This document shows, piece after piece, positions 16,950 through 24,186 of a DNA stretch of 64,000 nucleotides (position 1 is its first letter; each line of letters opens with the position of its first letter). The position numbers and the translations under genes are program-made. Source of the stretch: Streptomyces lydicus (GTDB lineage Bacteria; Actinomycetota; Actinomycetes; Streptomycetales; Streptomycetaceae). The DNA is taken from assembly GCF_001729485.1 (NCBI RefSeq), contig NZ_CP017157.1, forward strand, positions 7,936,001 through 8,000,000, written 5' to 3'. The notes under the pieces were generated by a model. That model was not told the DNA's origin. It was given only the letters and a program-made list of their open reading frames with translations, and did no database searches.

Positions 16950-17231
16950 ATGAGCAAACCTATCGCCCGGCTCCGCGACGCGCTGCTGCGTCTGCTGTTT
17001 CCCGCCAGGGGGCGCCACCGCGCGCCCGTCGGTGTGCCGGCCACCGCGGCGGTGTACGTCGCGCCGGTGTACGTACCCGTATGGCGGGGGCCCGAGGTCC
17101 CGTTACGCGGGGAGGACGCGGACCTCGTCCGGCCCTACCTGCTGACGCCCGACGAACGACGGGAGCGCTGGGAACGACGCAGGCGACAGACGCGGCAGGT
17201 GCGGCGCCGGACGCTGGTGATCGCGCGATGA
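16950..17231 (+). CDS. Cassette protein P1 (unknown function), copy 1
   Basis: Unrecognised small basic protein, 93 aa. The N-terminus (IARLRDALLRLLFPARGRHR) is amphipathic, the middle is rich in valine and tyrosine, and the C-terminal part has a conserved block LVRPYLLTPDERRERW followed by an arginine-rich tail. The same block (LVRPYLLAHERRAARRE) occurs in the protein at 57570-57812, so this is one of two paralogues in the window. Its stop overlaps the second cassette gene by four bases (ATGA). It is preceded by a leader hairpin and divergent from the XRE regulator. Function unknown; co-translation suggests a complex with its partner. Confidence 0.75.
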   Translation: MSKPIARLRDALLRLLFPARGRHRAPVGVPATAAVYVAPVYVPVWRGPEVPLRGEDADLVRPYLLTPDERRERWERRRRQTRQVRRRTLVIAR

Positions 17232-17566
17232 CCTACGACCCCGACAACCCTCAACTCCCCGGCTCCGCAATGCGGTTGCTGCCGTGGTCGACCCCGGCCG
17301 GGAGGCCGTGCTTCCTGAGTACCGACAATCCGGGCGGCTTCCTCTCCCGGAAGGCCGACGCGATGGAGGCGGAGCAGATGCGCGACGCCGCCGCCGTACT
17401 GGCCGACGCGGAGGACGTGTTGGAGGACCCGGCGGCCGGGCCGCTGACGCTCCGGGTGACGCTGAAGCGGACCACCGCCGCCCTCGGTGACGTATTGCGC
17501 GTCGCGGACAGCCGGGGCGGGCGGCTGCCCGCCCCGGACGACCCGGACGAGGGGGACCTCCCGTGA
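17228..17566 (+). CDS. Cassette protein P2 (unknown function), copy 1
   Basis: Unrecognised protein, 112 aa, acidic. It shares MRLLPWSTPAGRPCFLSTD, then GGFLSRKADAMEAEQ and a C-terminal LRVADSRGGRLP with the protein at 57809-58090, where the matching pieces are LRLLPWPGPDGQRCYLSAD, GGYLSRLADDMEEAQ and LRIAESRGGR. The middle is probably a helical bundle. The ATG at 17228 overlaps the P1 stop. No enzyme motif is visible. The pairing with a basic protein and an acidic helical partner suggests a regulatory or binding pair, but that is inference. Confidence 0.75.
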   Translation: MTYDPDNPQLPGSAMRLLPWSTPAGRPCFLSTDNPGGFLSRKADAMEAEQMRDAAAVLADAEDVLEDPAAGPLTLRVTLKRTTAALGDVLRVADSRGGRLPAPDDPDEGDLP

Positions 17567-17859
17567 GGGTCAGGACGCGGCTCGCTCCACCGGCATCCAC
17601 AGGCTGGAACAGATCCCGCTGGTCAATCTCCGCTGTACGGACAGCGGCTCCGGCCTGCGTGCCGAAGGGGACCAGGAAAAGGAGTGGAGGGGTGGGGACC
17701 GGGCCGGTAGCTTGCTGTTGACCGTGACACCGCCCGAGGAGGTGAGACCCATGAACGCTGTAGCGATGTGGGTGCTCCCCCTTCCCGTCACGGCCGGCGG
17801 CTGACGCAGGTGTCGCCGGGAGCGCCTCGACAACAAGGCACTCCCGAAAGGCAACACCC
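17567..17859 (+). promoter_or_regulatory. Leader region of the alpha/beta hydrolase gene
   Basis: This 293-base region holds the 17-codon leader ORF listed separately and a stem CCGGCG (17794-17799) with CGCCGG (17814-17819) that spans the leader stop codon. A second pairing may involve the hydrolase ribosome-binding site. No other gene was seen. The arrangement is what a translation-coupled attenuator looks like. Confidence 0.45.
17751..17804 (+). CDS. Leader peptide ORF (17 codons)
   Basis: A short ORF, MNAVAMWVLPLPVTAGG, with a very strong ribosome-binding site (GAGGAGGTGAG, ending seven bases upstream). It stops 55 bases before the alpha/beta hydrolase gene, and a G+C stem spans its stop codon. 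The strong site and the position suggest that it is translated and may control the downstream gene by ribosome pausing. It contains one tryptophan and two prolines; no cysteine or histidine run. The sensed signal is not evident. Confidence 0.5.
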   Translation: MNAVAMWVLPLPVTAGG

Positions 17860-18624
17860 ATGCACTCTTTGCAGTTCACCGCCGAGTCGTCGTCGAACGG
17901 CATGATCGAGCGCGACTTCACCGTGGGCGACGTCCCCGGAGTTCTCTGGTCGCCGGCCTCCGGCGCCGAGCGCGCGCCCCTGGTCCTAATGGGCCACGGC
18001 GGCGGCGCCCACAAGAAGCATCCGGCGATGACGGGCCGGGCACACAGCCTCGTGACCGGCTGCGGCTTCCATGTCGCCGTCATCGACGCGCCCGGTCACG
18101 GCGACCGGCCGCGCACCGCGTACGACGAGCAGGAGATCGCCGAGCTGCGCCGGGCGCAGGCCGCGGGCGAGCCGGAAGGGCCGATCGTCGTCCGCTACAA
18201 CGCCCGCCTGGCGGAGCTCGCCGTACCCGAGTACCGGGCGACCCTGGACGCCCTTCAGGAACTTCCGGAGATCGGCGCCGAGGGGCCGGTGGGCTACCTC
18301 GGCATCGCCATGGGCACCGCGATCGGGGTGCCGCTGGTGGCGGTCGAGCCCAGGATCACGGCCGCGGTCCTCGGCCTGATGTGGCCCGACGCCCTGTTCG
18401 AGAAGGCACGGCGGATCACCGTCCCGATCGAGTTCGACCTGCAGTGGGACGACGAGCGCATCCCGCGCGAGGCCGGCCTCGCGCTGTTCGACGCCTTCGC
18501 CTCGAAGGAGAAGACGTTGCACGCCAACGCGGGCGAGCACGTCGCCTTCCCCAGGTTCGAGGTCGACAGCGCGGTCCGGTTCTTCGCCCGGCATCTCGGC
18601 CGGGCGGTCACCTCGCCGGCCTGA
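17860..18624 (+). CDS. Alpha/beta hydrolase lacking the nucleophile serine
   Basis: Alpha/beta hydrolase fold protein, 254 aa. The oxyanion strand LVLMGHGGGAHKKHP, the HVAVIDAPGHGDRP strand and the late GEHVAFP histidine (H227) are all present. The nucleophile elbow, however, reads GYLGIAMGTA: the codon at residue 150 (GCC, 18307-18309) is alanine where family members have serine (G-x-S-x-G). The protein is therefore either inactive as a hydrolase, a binding protein, or uses another residue. Start ATG at 17860. It is preceded by a strongly translated leader ORF and followed by a bidirectional terminator. Expression seems regulated at the RNA level. Confidence 0.8.
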   Translation: MHSLQFTAESSSNGMIERDFTVGDVPGVLWSPASGAERAPLVLMGHGGGAHKKHPAMTGRAHSLVTGCGFHVAVIDAPGHGDRPRTAYDEQEIAELRRAQAAGEPEGPIVVRYNARLAELAVPEYRATLDALQELPEIGAEGPVGYLGIAMGTAIGVPLVAVEPRITAAVLGLMWPDALFEKARRITVPIEFDLQWDDERIPREAGLALFDAFASKEKTLHANAGEHVAFPRFEVDSAVRFFARHLGRAVTSPA

Positions 18625-18630
18625 GGGTGA

Positions 18631-18672
18631 GCGGCGGCGGCGTCCGGTCTGCTCATCGGACGCCGCCGCCGC
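18631..18672. terminator. Bidirectional terminator
   Basis: A perfect 16-bp stem, GCGGCGGCGGCGTCCG (18631-18646) against 18657-18672, with a 10-base loop. It separates the hydrolase gene from the convergent acyl-CoA dehydrogenase and ends the N-oxygenase operon. Confidence 0.8.
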
Positions 18673-18701
18673 GGTCCGGGGTGCGGCACTCCGCCCGTCG
18701 C

Positions 18702-19844
18702 TCAGGCCGCCGTGCCCACCACGCTCCGGGCGATGATCAGCCGCATGATCTCGTTGGTGCCCTCCAGGATCTGGTGGACACGGAGGTCGCGGACGATCTT
18801 CTCCAGGCCGTACTCGGCGAGGTAGCCGTAGCCGCCGTGCAGCTGGAGGGCCTGGTTGGCGACGTGGAAGCCGGCGTCGGTGACGAAGCGCTTGGCCATG
18901 GCGCACAGTTCGACGGCGCGCGGGTCGCCGGCGTCCAGGGCGGCGGCGGCCTGCCAGAGCATGGTCTTGGCCGCCTCCAGTTCCGTGGCCATGTCGGCCA
19001 GTTGGAACTGCAGGGCCTGGCGGTTGGCCAGCTTGTCGCCGAACGCCTCGCGCTGGCTGAGGTGGCTGATGCTGCGGTCGAGGGCGGTGCGGGCGCCGCC
19101 GAGCGAGCAGGCCGCGATGTTCAGCCGGCCGCCGTTGAGGCCGTGCATGGCGATCTTGAAGCCCTCGCCCTCCTGGCCGAGGCGGTGGCTGACGGGGACC
19201 CGGACCTCGTCGAGGATCACCTGCCGGGTGGGCTGGGCGTTCCAGCCCATCTTGCGTTCGTTGGGGCCGAAGGACAGCCCCGGGGTGTCCTTGTCGATCA
19301 GGAGGGCGGTGATGCCCCGGGCCCCGGCCTCATGGGTGCGCACCATCACCAGGTAGACCTGGGAGGACGCGGCGCCGGAGATGAACTGCTTGACGCCGGT
19401 GACGACGTAGCTGTCACCGTCCCGTACGGCGCGGGTGCGCAGCGCGGCGGCGTCCGATCCGGCCTCCGGTTCGGTCAGGCAGTAGCTGGCGAGGTGCTCC
19501 ATGGAGCACAGCAGCGGCAGCCATTGGTCGCGCTGGGCGGGGGTGCCGTAGGTGTCGATCATCCAGGCGACCATGTTGTGGATCGAGAGGTACGCCGAGA
19601 TGGTCGGGCAGCCGGTGGCCAGTGCCTCGAAGACGAGCGCGGAGTCCATCCGGGTCAGTCCCGAACCCCCGCTCTCCTCACGGACGTTGACGCCGCCCAT
19701 GCCGATCTCGGCGGCCTTGCGGAGCACGTCCACCGGGAAGTGCTTCTCGCGGTCCCACTCGGCGGCGTCGGGGGCCAGGTACTCGTCGGCGAAGTCCCGG
19801 GCCGCCCGCCGGATCGCCTGCTGGTCGTCGGTCAGGGTGTACAC
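18702..19844 (-). CDS. Acyl-CoA dehydrogenase
   Basis: FAD-dependent acyl-CoA dehydrogenase, 380 aa, full length. Seen: the flavin-binding CLTEPEAGSDAAALRT, the FISGAASSQVYLVMVRT strand, and the C-terminal LHGGYGYLAEYGLEKIVRD with the catalytic glutamate in QILEGTNEIMR (E361). The general base is in place, so it should dehydrogenate an acyl thioester at C2-C3. Start GTG at 19844 with AAGGAG upstream, three bases after the N-oxygenase stop. It is the last gene of the operon. In a p-aminobenzoate pathway it may unsaturate an attached acyl chain. It resembles short/branched-chain enzymes; substrate uncertain. Confidence 0.88.
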   Translation of the reverse strand: MYTLTDDQQAIRRAARDFADEYLAPDAAEWDREKHFPVDVLRKAAEIGMGGVNVREESGGSGLTRMDSALVFEALATGCPTISAYLSIHNMVAWMIDTYGTPAQRDQWLPLLCSMEHLASYCLTEPEAGSDAAALRTRAVRDGDSYVVTGVKQFISGAASSQVYLVMVRTHEAGARGITALLIDKDTPGLSFGPNERKMGWNAQPTRQVILDEVRVPVSHRLGQEGEGFKIAMHGLNGGRLNIAACSLGGARTALDRSISHLSQREAFGDKLANRQALQFQLADMATELEAAKTMLWQAAAALDAGDPRAVELCAMAKRFVTDAGFHVANQALQLHGGYGYLAEYGLEKIVRDLRVHQILEGTNEIMRLIIARSVVGTAA

Positions 19845-19847
19845 GCC

Positions 19848-20840
19848 TCAGCTCCTTCGCGCGGGGGTGGTGGCCGGTACGGCCAGGGCGGGGCCGAGGT
19901 CCTCGGAGAGTCCCAGGTCGGCGAGGAGGGACTGGAGGGGGCCGGTGTCCCTGGGGGCGGCCGGGCGGCCGGCGGCCGCGTCGGACAGTTCGTCGGCGGT
20001 GACGGCCATCCCGCCGGCGGCGGCCACCCCGACCCAGGGGTCGAAGTCCGGCGCCCGGAAGGCGTCCAGGCCCTGGACCAGCGCGTCCTTGAACAGTTCG
20101 CGTTCGTCCGGGGAGAGCGCGCCGTAGAGGGAGACGGCCAGTTCGCGGAAGACCACGGCGTGGCCACTCTCGTCGCGGCGGTGCAGATCGACGGTGAGGC
20201 GGTTCATCGGCTGGATGCCGAACTCGGTGGAGATGGTGGAGAGGAACGCGTTGATGGTGGTCTCCGCGGCCAGCGCGAAGGCGATCTCCACCAGGTCGCG
20301 GGCCGGGCCGGTCAGTTCGCGGCGGCGCTCCTCCAGGGCGCGCACCACCGACCAGCCCTGCGGGTCGAAGGCGAGGTCGGCCAGCGCGCGGCGGCGCCGG
20401 GTGACCGAGGCCGCGTTCTGGCACATCAGGATGTGGTAGTGCTCGTCGATGATCGTCTGGTGCAGTGCGGCGACGGCGGCCTCGTCCCGGCGGACCGGGA
20501 TGTGGTCCTGAAGCATCAGCCGGCAGGCGGGCAGGATGACCTCGTCCTCGATCGCGGTGGTCTTGGCGTTGTACGCGATCCAGGAGGCGGAGAGGATCCG
20601 GCCCCGGGCCTCCGCGTCCAGCGGTGCGGCGCCGGGCAGCGCCAGCAGCGGCACCAAGTGGTCGGGGAAGTCGGGCAGTTGGGTGTCGAAGTGGCCGTCG
20701 AGGTCGAGTTCGTCCTTCTTGACGGCGACCCGCTTGCCCCAGCGCCTGGTGAGCTGGTGCAGCAGATCACGTTCGAAGGCCGGCGGCGGGCCGGCTCTGC
20801 CGCCGGGGGCGACCGGTGCGCTAACGGGTGTGCTGGACAT
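19848..20840 (-). CDS. AurF-type diiron arylamine N-oxygenase
   Basis: Non-haem diiron N-oxygenase, 330 aa, of the AurF/CmlI family that oxidises arylamines such as p-aminobenzoate to hydroxylamine, nitroso or nitro compounds. All seven expected iron ligands are visible: E98 (IEDEV), E133 and H136 (DEHYH), E193 (AAETT), H220, E224 and H227 (HRRDESGH). Each is exactly three residues lower than its remembered AurF counterpart (E101, E136, H139, E196, H223, E227, H230), so the cores align without gaps. It overlaps the aminodeoxychorismate lyase gene by 20 bases. The enzymes encoded just upstream make p-aminobenzoate, the obvious substrate. The final oxidation state cannot be predicted. Confidence 0.92.
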   Translation of the reverse strand: MSSTPVSAPVAPGGRAGPPPAFERDLLHQLTRRWGKRVAVKKDELDLDGHFDTQLPDFPDHLVPLLALPGAAPLDAEARGRILSASWIAYNAKTTAIEDEVILPACRLMLQDHIPVRRDEAAVAALHQTIIDEHYHILMCQNAASVTRRRRALADLAFDPQGWSVVRALEERRRELTGPARDLVEIAFALAAETTINAFLSTISTEFGIQPMNRLTVDLHRRDESGHAVVFRELAVSLYGALSPDERELFKDALVQGLDAFRAPDFDPWVGVAAAGGMAVTADELSDAAAGRPAAPRDTGPLQSLLADLGLSEDLGPALAVPATTPARRS

Positions 20841-21642
20841 GGTCGGGCGTCCTAGTGGAGAGGGCGGAAGGGGCGGGCTGCGACAGACGGCTCAGATGGC
20901 CGCGCCAACGCGGGGCGCGGATCGCCGGTCCGGCGCTGACCTGCGCGGATGTCCATTGCGTGACGGGTCGGATGCCGTGCAGGGCGTTGACCGCCCAGAC
21001 TTCGAGACCGTCGAGTGCACGCGGCGTGGGGGTTTCGTGGGCGGTGCGGACCCCCTGCGCGGCGGCGATGCCGAGGAGCAGCTCGCGGGTGACGGAGGCG
21101 AGCCGCCGGGGCGTGTCGGGCGGGGTGCACAGGACGTCTCCCCGCCACCACAGGAAGCTGGTGGTCGCGCCCTCCACCAGGCGGCCGGCGGCGTCGAGGA
21201 GCAGCGCCTCGTCGGCGCCGTCGGCCAGGGCCGCGTCGCGCAGCGCGGTGAGCCGGTCGAGGTCGAGGCCCTTGATGTCGGGGCGGCTGCGGCGGTCGGG
21301 GCCCTCGGCCGTCCACAACCGTACGTTCTCACCGAGGGCGGGCGCCGGGCGTATCCACAGCCGGAGGCATAATTCCCGGTTTTCCACAGCGAGTTCGACG
21401 CGCGGGAACCAGCTGCCGGCCGTCGGCAGCCGTTCCGCCACCGCCTGGAAGAAGGCGTGCACCTGGGGGCCCGGCGGTCCGCCGAGCGCCTCGGAGGCCG
21501 CGGCGAACCGCCGCAGGTGCAGCGGGAGCCCGCGCACCCGGCCCTCGGCGCACAGCCAGGAGTCGATGGCGTGGACGGTGCCGGGCGGGCCGGCGGGGAC
21601 CAGGGCGCCCTGTGCGTCGTCCCAGCGGAGCCGTTCGCTCAT
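20821..21642 (-). CDS. pabC: Aminodeoxychorismate lyase (PabC-like)
   Basis: Class IV PLP enzyme, 273 aa, releasing pyruvate from 4-amino-4-deoxychorismate to give p-aminobenzoate. Seen: the PLP lysine in DIKGLDLDRL (K124), and AAGRLVEGATTSFLWW, where E157 follows the family pattern. The C-terminal GIRPVTQW is typical. Its ATG overlaps the synthase stop by four bases (ATGA at 21639-21642), and its own end overlaps the N-oxygenase start by 20 bases, so synthesis and oxidation are tightly coupled. A second copy elsewhere for folate is likely, making this one pathway-dedicated (inference). Some class IV members are transaminases, but context strongly favours the lyase. Confidence 0.87.
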   Translation of the reverse strand: MSERLRWDDAQGALVPAGPPGTVHAIDSWLCAEGRVRGLPLHLRRFAAASEALGGPPGPQVHAFFQAVAERLPTAGSWFPRVELAVENRELCLRLWIRPAPALGENVRLWTAEGPDRRSRPDIKGLDLDRLTALRDAALADGADEALLLDAAGRLVEGATTSFLWWRGDVLCTPPDTPRRLASVTRELLLGIAAAQGVRTAHETPTPRALDGLEVWAVNALHGIRPVTQWTSAQVSAGPAIRAPRWRGHLSRLSQPAPSALSTRTPDHVQHTR

Positions 21643-23723
21643 CGTCCTGCCTGCCAGGCGCGCAGCGGGGCGGCGGCCTTGAGGAGCATCTCCTCGTACT
21701 CGTCCTGGGGGTCGGAGTCGAGGACGATGGCGCCGCCCGCGCCGATGGTCAGCTCGTCGCCGTTGCGGACCGCGGTGCGGATCACGATGTTGAGGTCGGT
21801 GCCGCCGGAGAGGCCGAAGTAGCCGAGCGCGCCGGAGTAGATGCCGCGGGCCTCGGTCTCCAGGCGGTCGATGATCTCCATGGTGCGCAGCTTGGGCGCG
21901 CCGGTCATCGAGCCGCCGGGGAAGCAGTGACGTACGCAGTCGACGGCGCTGACGGAGGCGCCGAGGCGGCCCTGGATGGTGGAGACGAGCTGGTGGACGG
22001 TGGCGTAGGACTCGACGGCCATGTAGCGGTCGACCCGCACGCTGCCGATCTCGCAGACCTGCCCGAGGTCGTTGCGCAGCAGGTCCACGATCATCAGGTT
22101 CTCGGCCTGCGTCTTGGCGCCGGCGGCCAGTTCCTCGGCGAGCTGCCGGTCGCGTACGGGGTCGGCGTCGCGCGGTGCGGTGCCCTTGATGGGCTTGCTC
22201 TCGACGGTGCCGTCGCGCTCGATGCGCAGGAACCGCTCGGGCGAGGAGCTGAAGACGGTGGTGCCGCCCAGCCGCAGCAGCGCGGAGTACGGGGCGGGGT
22301 TGGCGCGCCGCAGCCGGCGGTAGAAGGCCAGGTCGGCGGCGGCGGTGGCGTCGACGGGCGGCATCCGCAGCTTGTCGGTCAGGCAGATCTCGTAGCTCTC
22401 GCCGCGGACCAGCTGGCGGCGGCACTCGTCGACGTCGGCGAGGTAGCCCGCCCGGTCGCGGACGAGGTACGGGGCCGCGTCGGGGGCCCGGTCGGCGGGC
22501 TGCCGGGCGCCCGCGTCGTCAGGGAGGGGCTCCAGGCCGGTCAGCCGCTCCGCCGTCGCCTCGACCCACTCCTTGGCGGCGAAGGTCTGCTGCTCGTCGT
22601 CGGTGTGCACGGCGAGCACGTAGGTGCGCTGCTCCTGGTGGTCGACGGCGATCAGCCGGTCGGCGAACATCCAGACGGCGTCGGGGGTGTCCGCGGCGTG
22701 CCGCCGGGACGCGCCGCAGTCGGCCTTGAGTTCGTAGCCGAAGTAGCCGACGTAGCCGCCGGTGAGGTCGAAGGGCAGGTCGGGGGCGTCGAGGCGGCGC
22801 TGCTTGAGGCGGGCGTCGAGGACCTCGAAGATCGAGCCGCTCTCCAGGCGGAGCCCGCCCGCGTCCTGCACCTTCACCGCGCCCGCGGACAGCCGGTAGG
22901 TGAGGATCTCGCTGAGCGGGCCGGTGGCGTCGCCCAGGAAGGAGAAGCGGGACAGGCCCTCCTCGACGCGGCTGCTGTCGAGCCAGAAGCAGTGCGTGGC
23001 GTCGGCGTGCAGCCGGGCGAAGGCGGCTTCGGTGTCGACGGCCCGTGGCAGGACGGTGGTGATCAACTGGTGGGTGGGCGCGCCGGACGCGCGCCGGGCG
23101 GCCGGGCGGGCGGTGGTGCGGGCGGTGTGACGGGCCTCGTCGCGTACGCCGTGGGTGAGGTCGCGGAAGTTGGTGAGGATCTCCCGGCCGTATTCCGAGG
23201 CGATGGACTCGGGGTGGAACTGGACGCCCCAGCGCGGGAGGTCGCGGTGGCGCAGCGCCATGATCACGCCGTCGTCGGCGCGCGCGGTGACCTCCAGCTC
23301 CGGCGGCAGCGGCTCCTCGACGCACAGCGAGTGATAGCGCACCGCGGTGAATTCCCGGGGGACGGCGGCGAAGAGGTCGTCGCCGTCGTGGGTGACCGTG
23401 GCGAGGTGGCCGTGGCGGGGCCGCGGGGCGGGGACGACGGCGGCGCCGGCGGCGTGCGCGATGGCCTGGTGGCCGAGGCAGACGCCGAGGACCGGCAGAT
23501 CGGTGTGGCGCAGCAGGTCGGGCACGTATCCGAGGTCGCGGGACTCCTGCGGGCGGCCCGGGCCCGGGGAGATGACGATGTTGTCGAACCCGCCCTGGCG
23601 GAGGGTCTTCAGCATCGGGGTGTCGTTGGTGACCACGACCGGGTCGACGCCGTTGACCTCGGCTATGAGCTGGAAGAGGTTGAAGGTGTAGGAATCATGG
23701 TTGTCGACGAGCAGTGTGCGCAT
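21639..23723 (-). CDS. pabAB: Fused aminodeoxychorismate synthase (PabA-PabB)
   Basis: Bifunctional enzyme, 694 aa, making 4-amino-4-deoxychorismate from chorismate and glutamine. Residues about 1-195 are the glutamine amidotransferase (PGPGRP, nucleophile C82 in VLGVCLGHQ, and the GVQFHPES histidine-glutamate pair). Residues about 215-690 are the chorismate-binding synthase, with CLTDKLRM, PIKGTAPRD, NLMIVDLLRNDLGQV, and CFPGGSMTGAPK. PIKGT is the PabB-type motif with the lysine, which distinguishes it from anthranilate synthase (PIAGT). Fused PabAB proteins are common in secondary-metabolite clusters. Start ATG at 23723 with AAGGAG upstream. It supplies the operon's arylamine. Confidence 0.93.
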   Translation of the reverse strand: MRTLLVDNHDSYTFNLFQLIAEVNGVDPVVVTNDTPMLKTLRQGGFDNIVISPGPGRPQESRDLGYVPDLLRHTDLPVLGVCLGHQAIAHAAGAAVVPAPRPRHGHLATVTHDGDDLFAAVPREFTAVRYHSLCVEEPLPPELEVTARADDGVIMALRHRDLPRWGVQFHPESIASEYGREILTNFRDLTHGVRDEARHTARTTARPAARRASGAPTHQLITTVLPRAVDTEAAFARLHADATHCFWLDSSRVEEGLSRFSFLGDATGPLSEILTYRLSAGAVKVQDAGGLRLESGSIFEVLDARLKQRRLDAPDLPFDLTGGYVGYFGYELKADCGASRRHAADTPDAVWMFADRLIAVDHQEQRTYVLAVHTDDEQQTFAAKEWVEATAERLTGLEPLPDDAGARQPADRAPDAAPYLVRDRAGYLADVDECRRQLVRGESYEICLTDKLRMPPVDATAAADLAFYRRLRRANPAPYSALLRLGGTTVFSSSPERFLRIERDGTVESKPIKGTAPRDADPVRDRQLAEELAAGAKTQAENLMIVDLLRNDLGQVCEIGSVRVDRYMAVESYATVHQLVSTIQGRLGASVSAVDCVRHCFPGGSMTGAPKLRTMEIIDRLETEARGIYSGALGYFGLSGGTDLNIVIRTAVRNGDELTIGAGGAIVLDSDPQDEYEEMLLKAAAPLRAWQAGR

Positions 23724-23752
23724 GGGTCAGCTCCTTGGGGTCTCGGGGGCAT

Positions 23753-24181
23753 TCACGCGAGTTGCACTACCGCGCGTACGGTGACCAATTCCTCTTCCTG
23801 CGGGGATACCGCGGTCAATTCGACCACGACTCGCCGGTCCGCCAGTTTCTCGGTCACGGTTCCGTGGATGCGGTAGCGGGCACCCACACCGTCGTCGGGT
23901 ATAAGGACCGGCTTGTGGAATCGGGCGTGCTGGGAGACGACGGAACCGGGATCACCGGTCCATTCGTGCACGATGCGGAGCGCTTTCGCCTCGGTCAGCG
24001 GTCCGTGGGCGACGATGTGATCCATTCCCACGGAACGCGCGACGCGCGGGTTCCAGTGGACGCCGACGAAGTCGAGGGAGGCACCGCAGTACATGATTTC
24101 GTGGACCGGCAGGAGCTGAAATTCCTGAGCGGCCAGCCGCGTTCCGACCGGAACATTGTCGTAATCGACCTGGGTGGTCAT
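23753..24181 (-). CDS. MaoC/HadB-like dehydratase half
   Basis: Hotdog-fold protein, 142 aa, like the HadB half of (R)-3-hydroxyacyl dehydratases. The hydratase signature is seen around FVGVHWNPRVARSVGMDHIVAHGPL, which carries the catalytic Asp/His-type segment (here N-P, G-M-D-H). The end reads VTVRAVVQLA. Start ATG at 24181 with GAAGGAG. It follows the HadA-like gene by five bases and precedes the p-aminobenzoate synthase by 29 bases, so the two dehydratase halves are made as a pair. Streptomyces carry a housekeeping pair elsewhere, so this is probably pathway-specific. It suggests acyl-chain reduction or extension chemistry. Confidence 0.83.
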   Translation of the reverse strand: MTTQVDYDNVPVGTRLAAQEFQLLPVHEIMYCGASLDFVGVHWNPRVARSVGMDHIVAHGPLTEAKALRIVHEWTGDPGSVVSQHARFHKPVLIPDDGVGARYRIHGTVTEKLADRRVVVELTAVSPQEEELVTVRAVVQLA

Positions 24182-24186
24182 GACCG

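Noticed and set aside
18381..20855. Very long open frame on the plus strand through the acyl-CoA dehydrogenase and N-oxygenase genes
   Set aside because: Low-complexity translation with no family resemblance; a shadow of real minus-strand genes at high G+C.
21612..23876. 754-codon plus-strand frame opposite pabAB
   Set aside because: Gly/Ala/Val/Asp-rich shadow; the minus-strand frame carries all PabA-PabB motifs.
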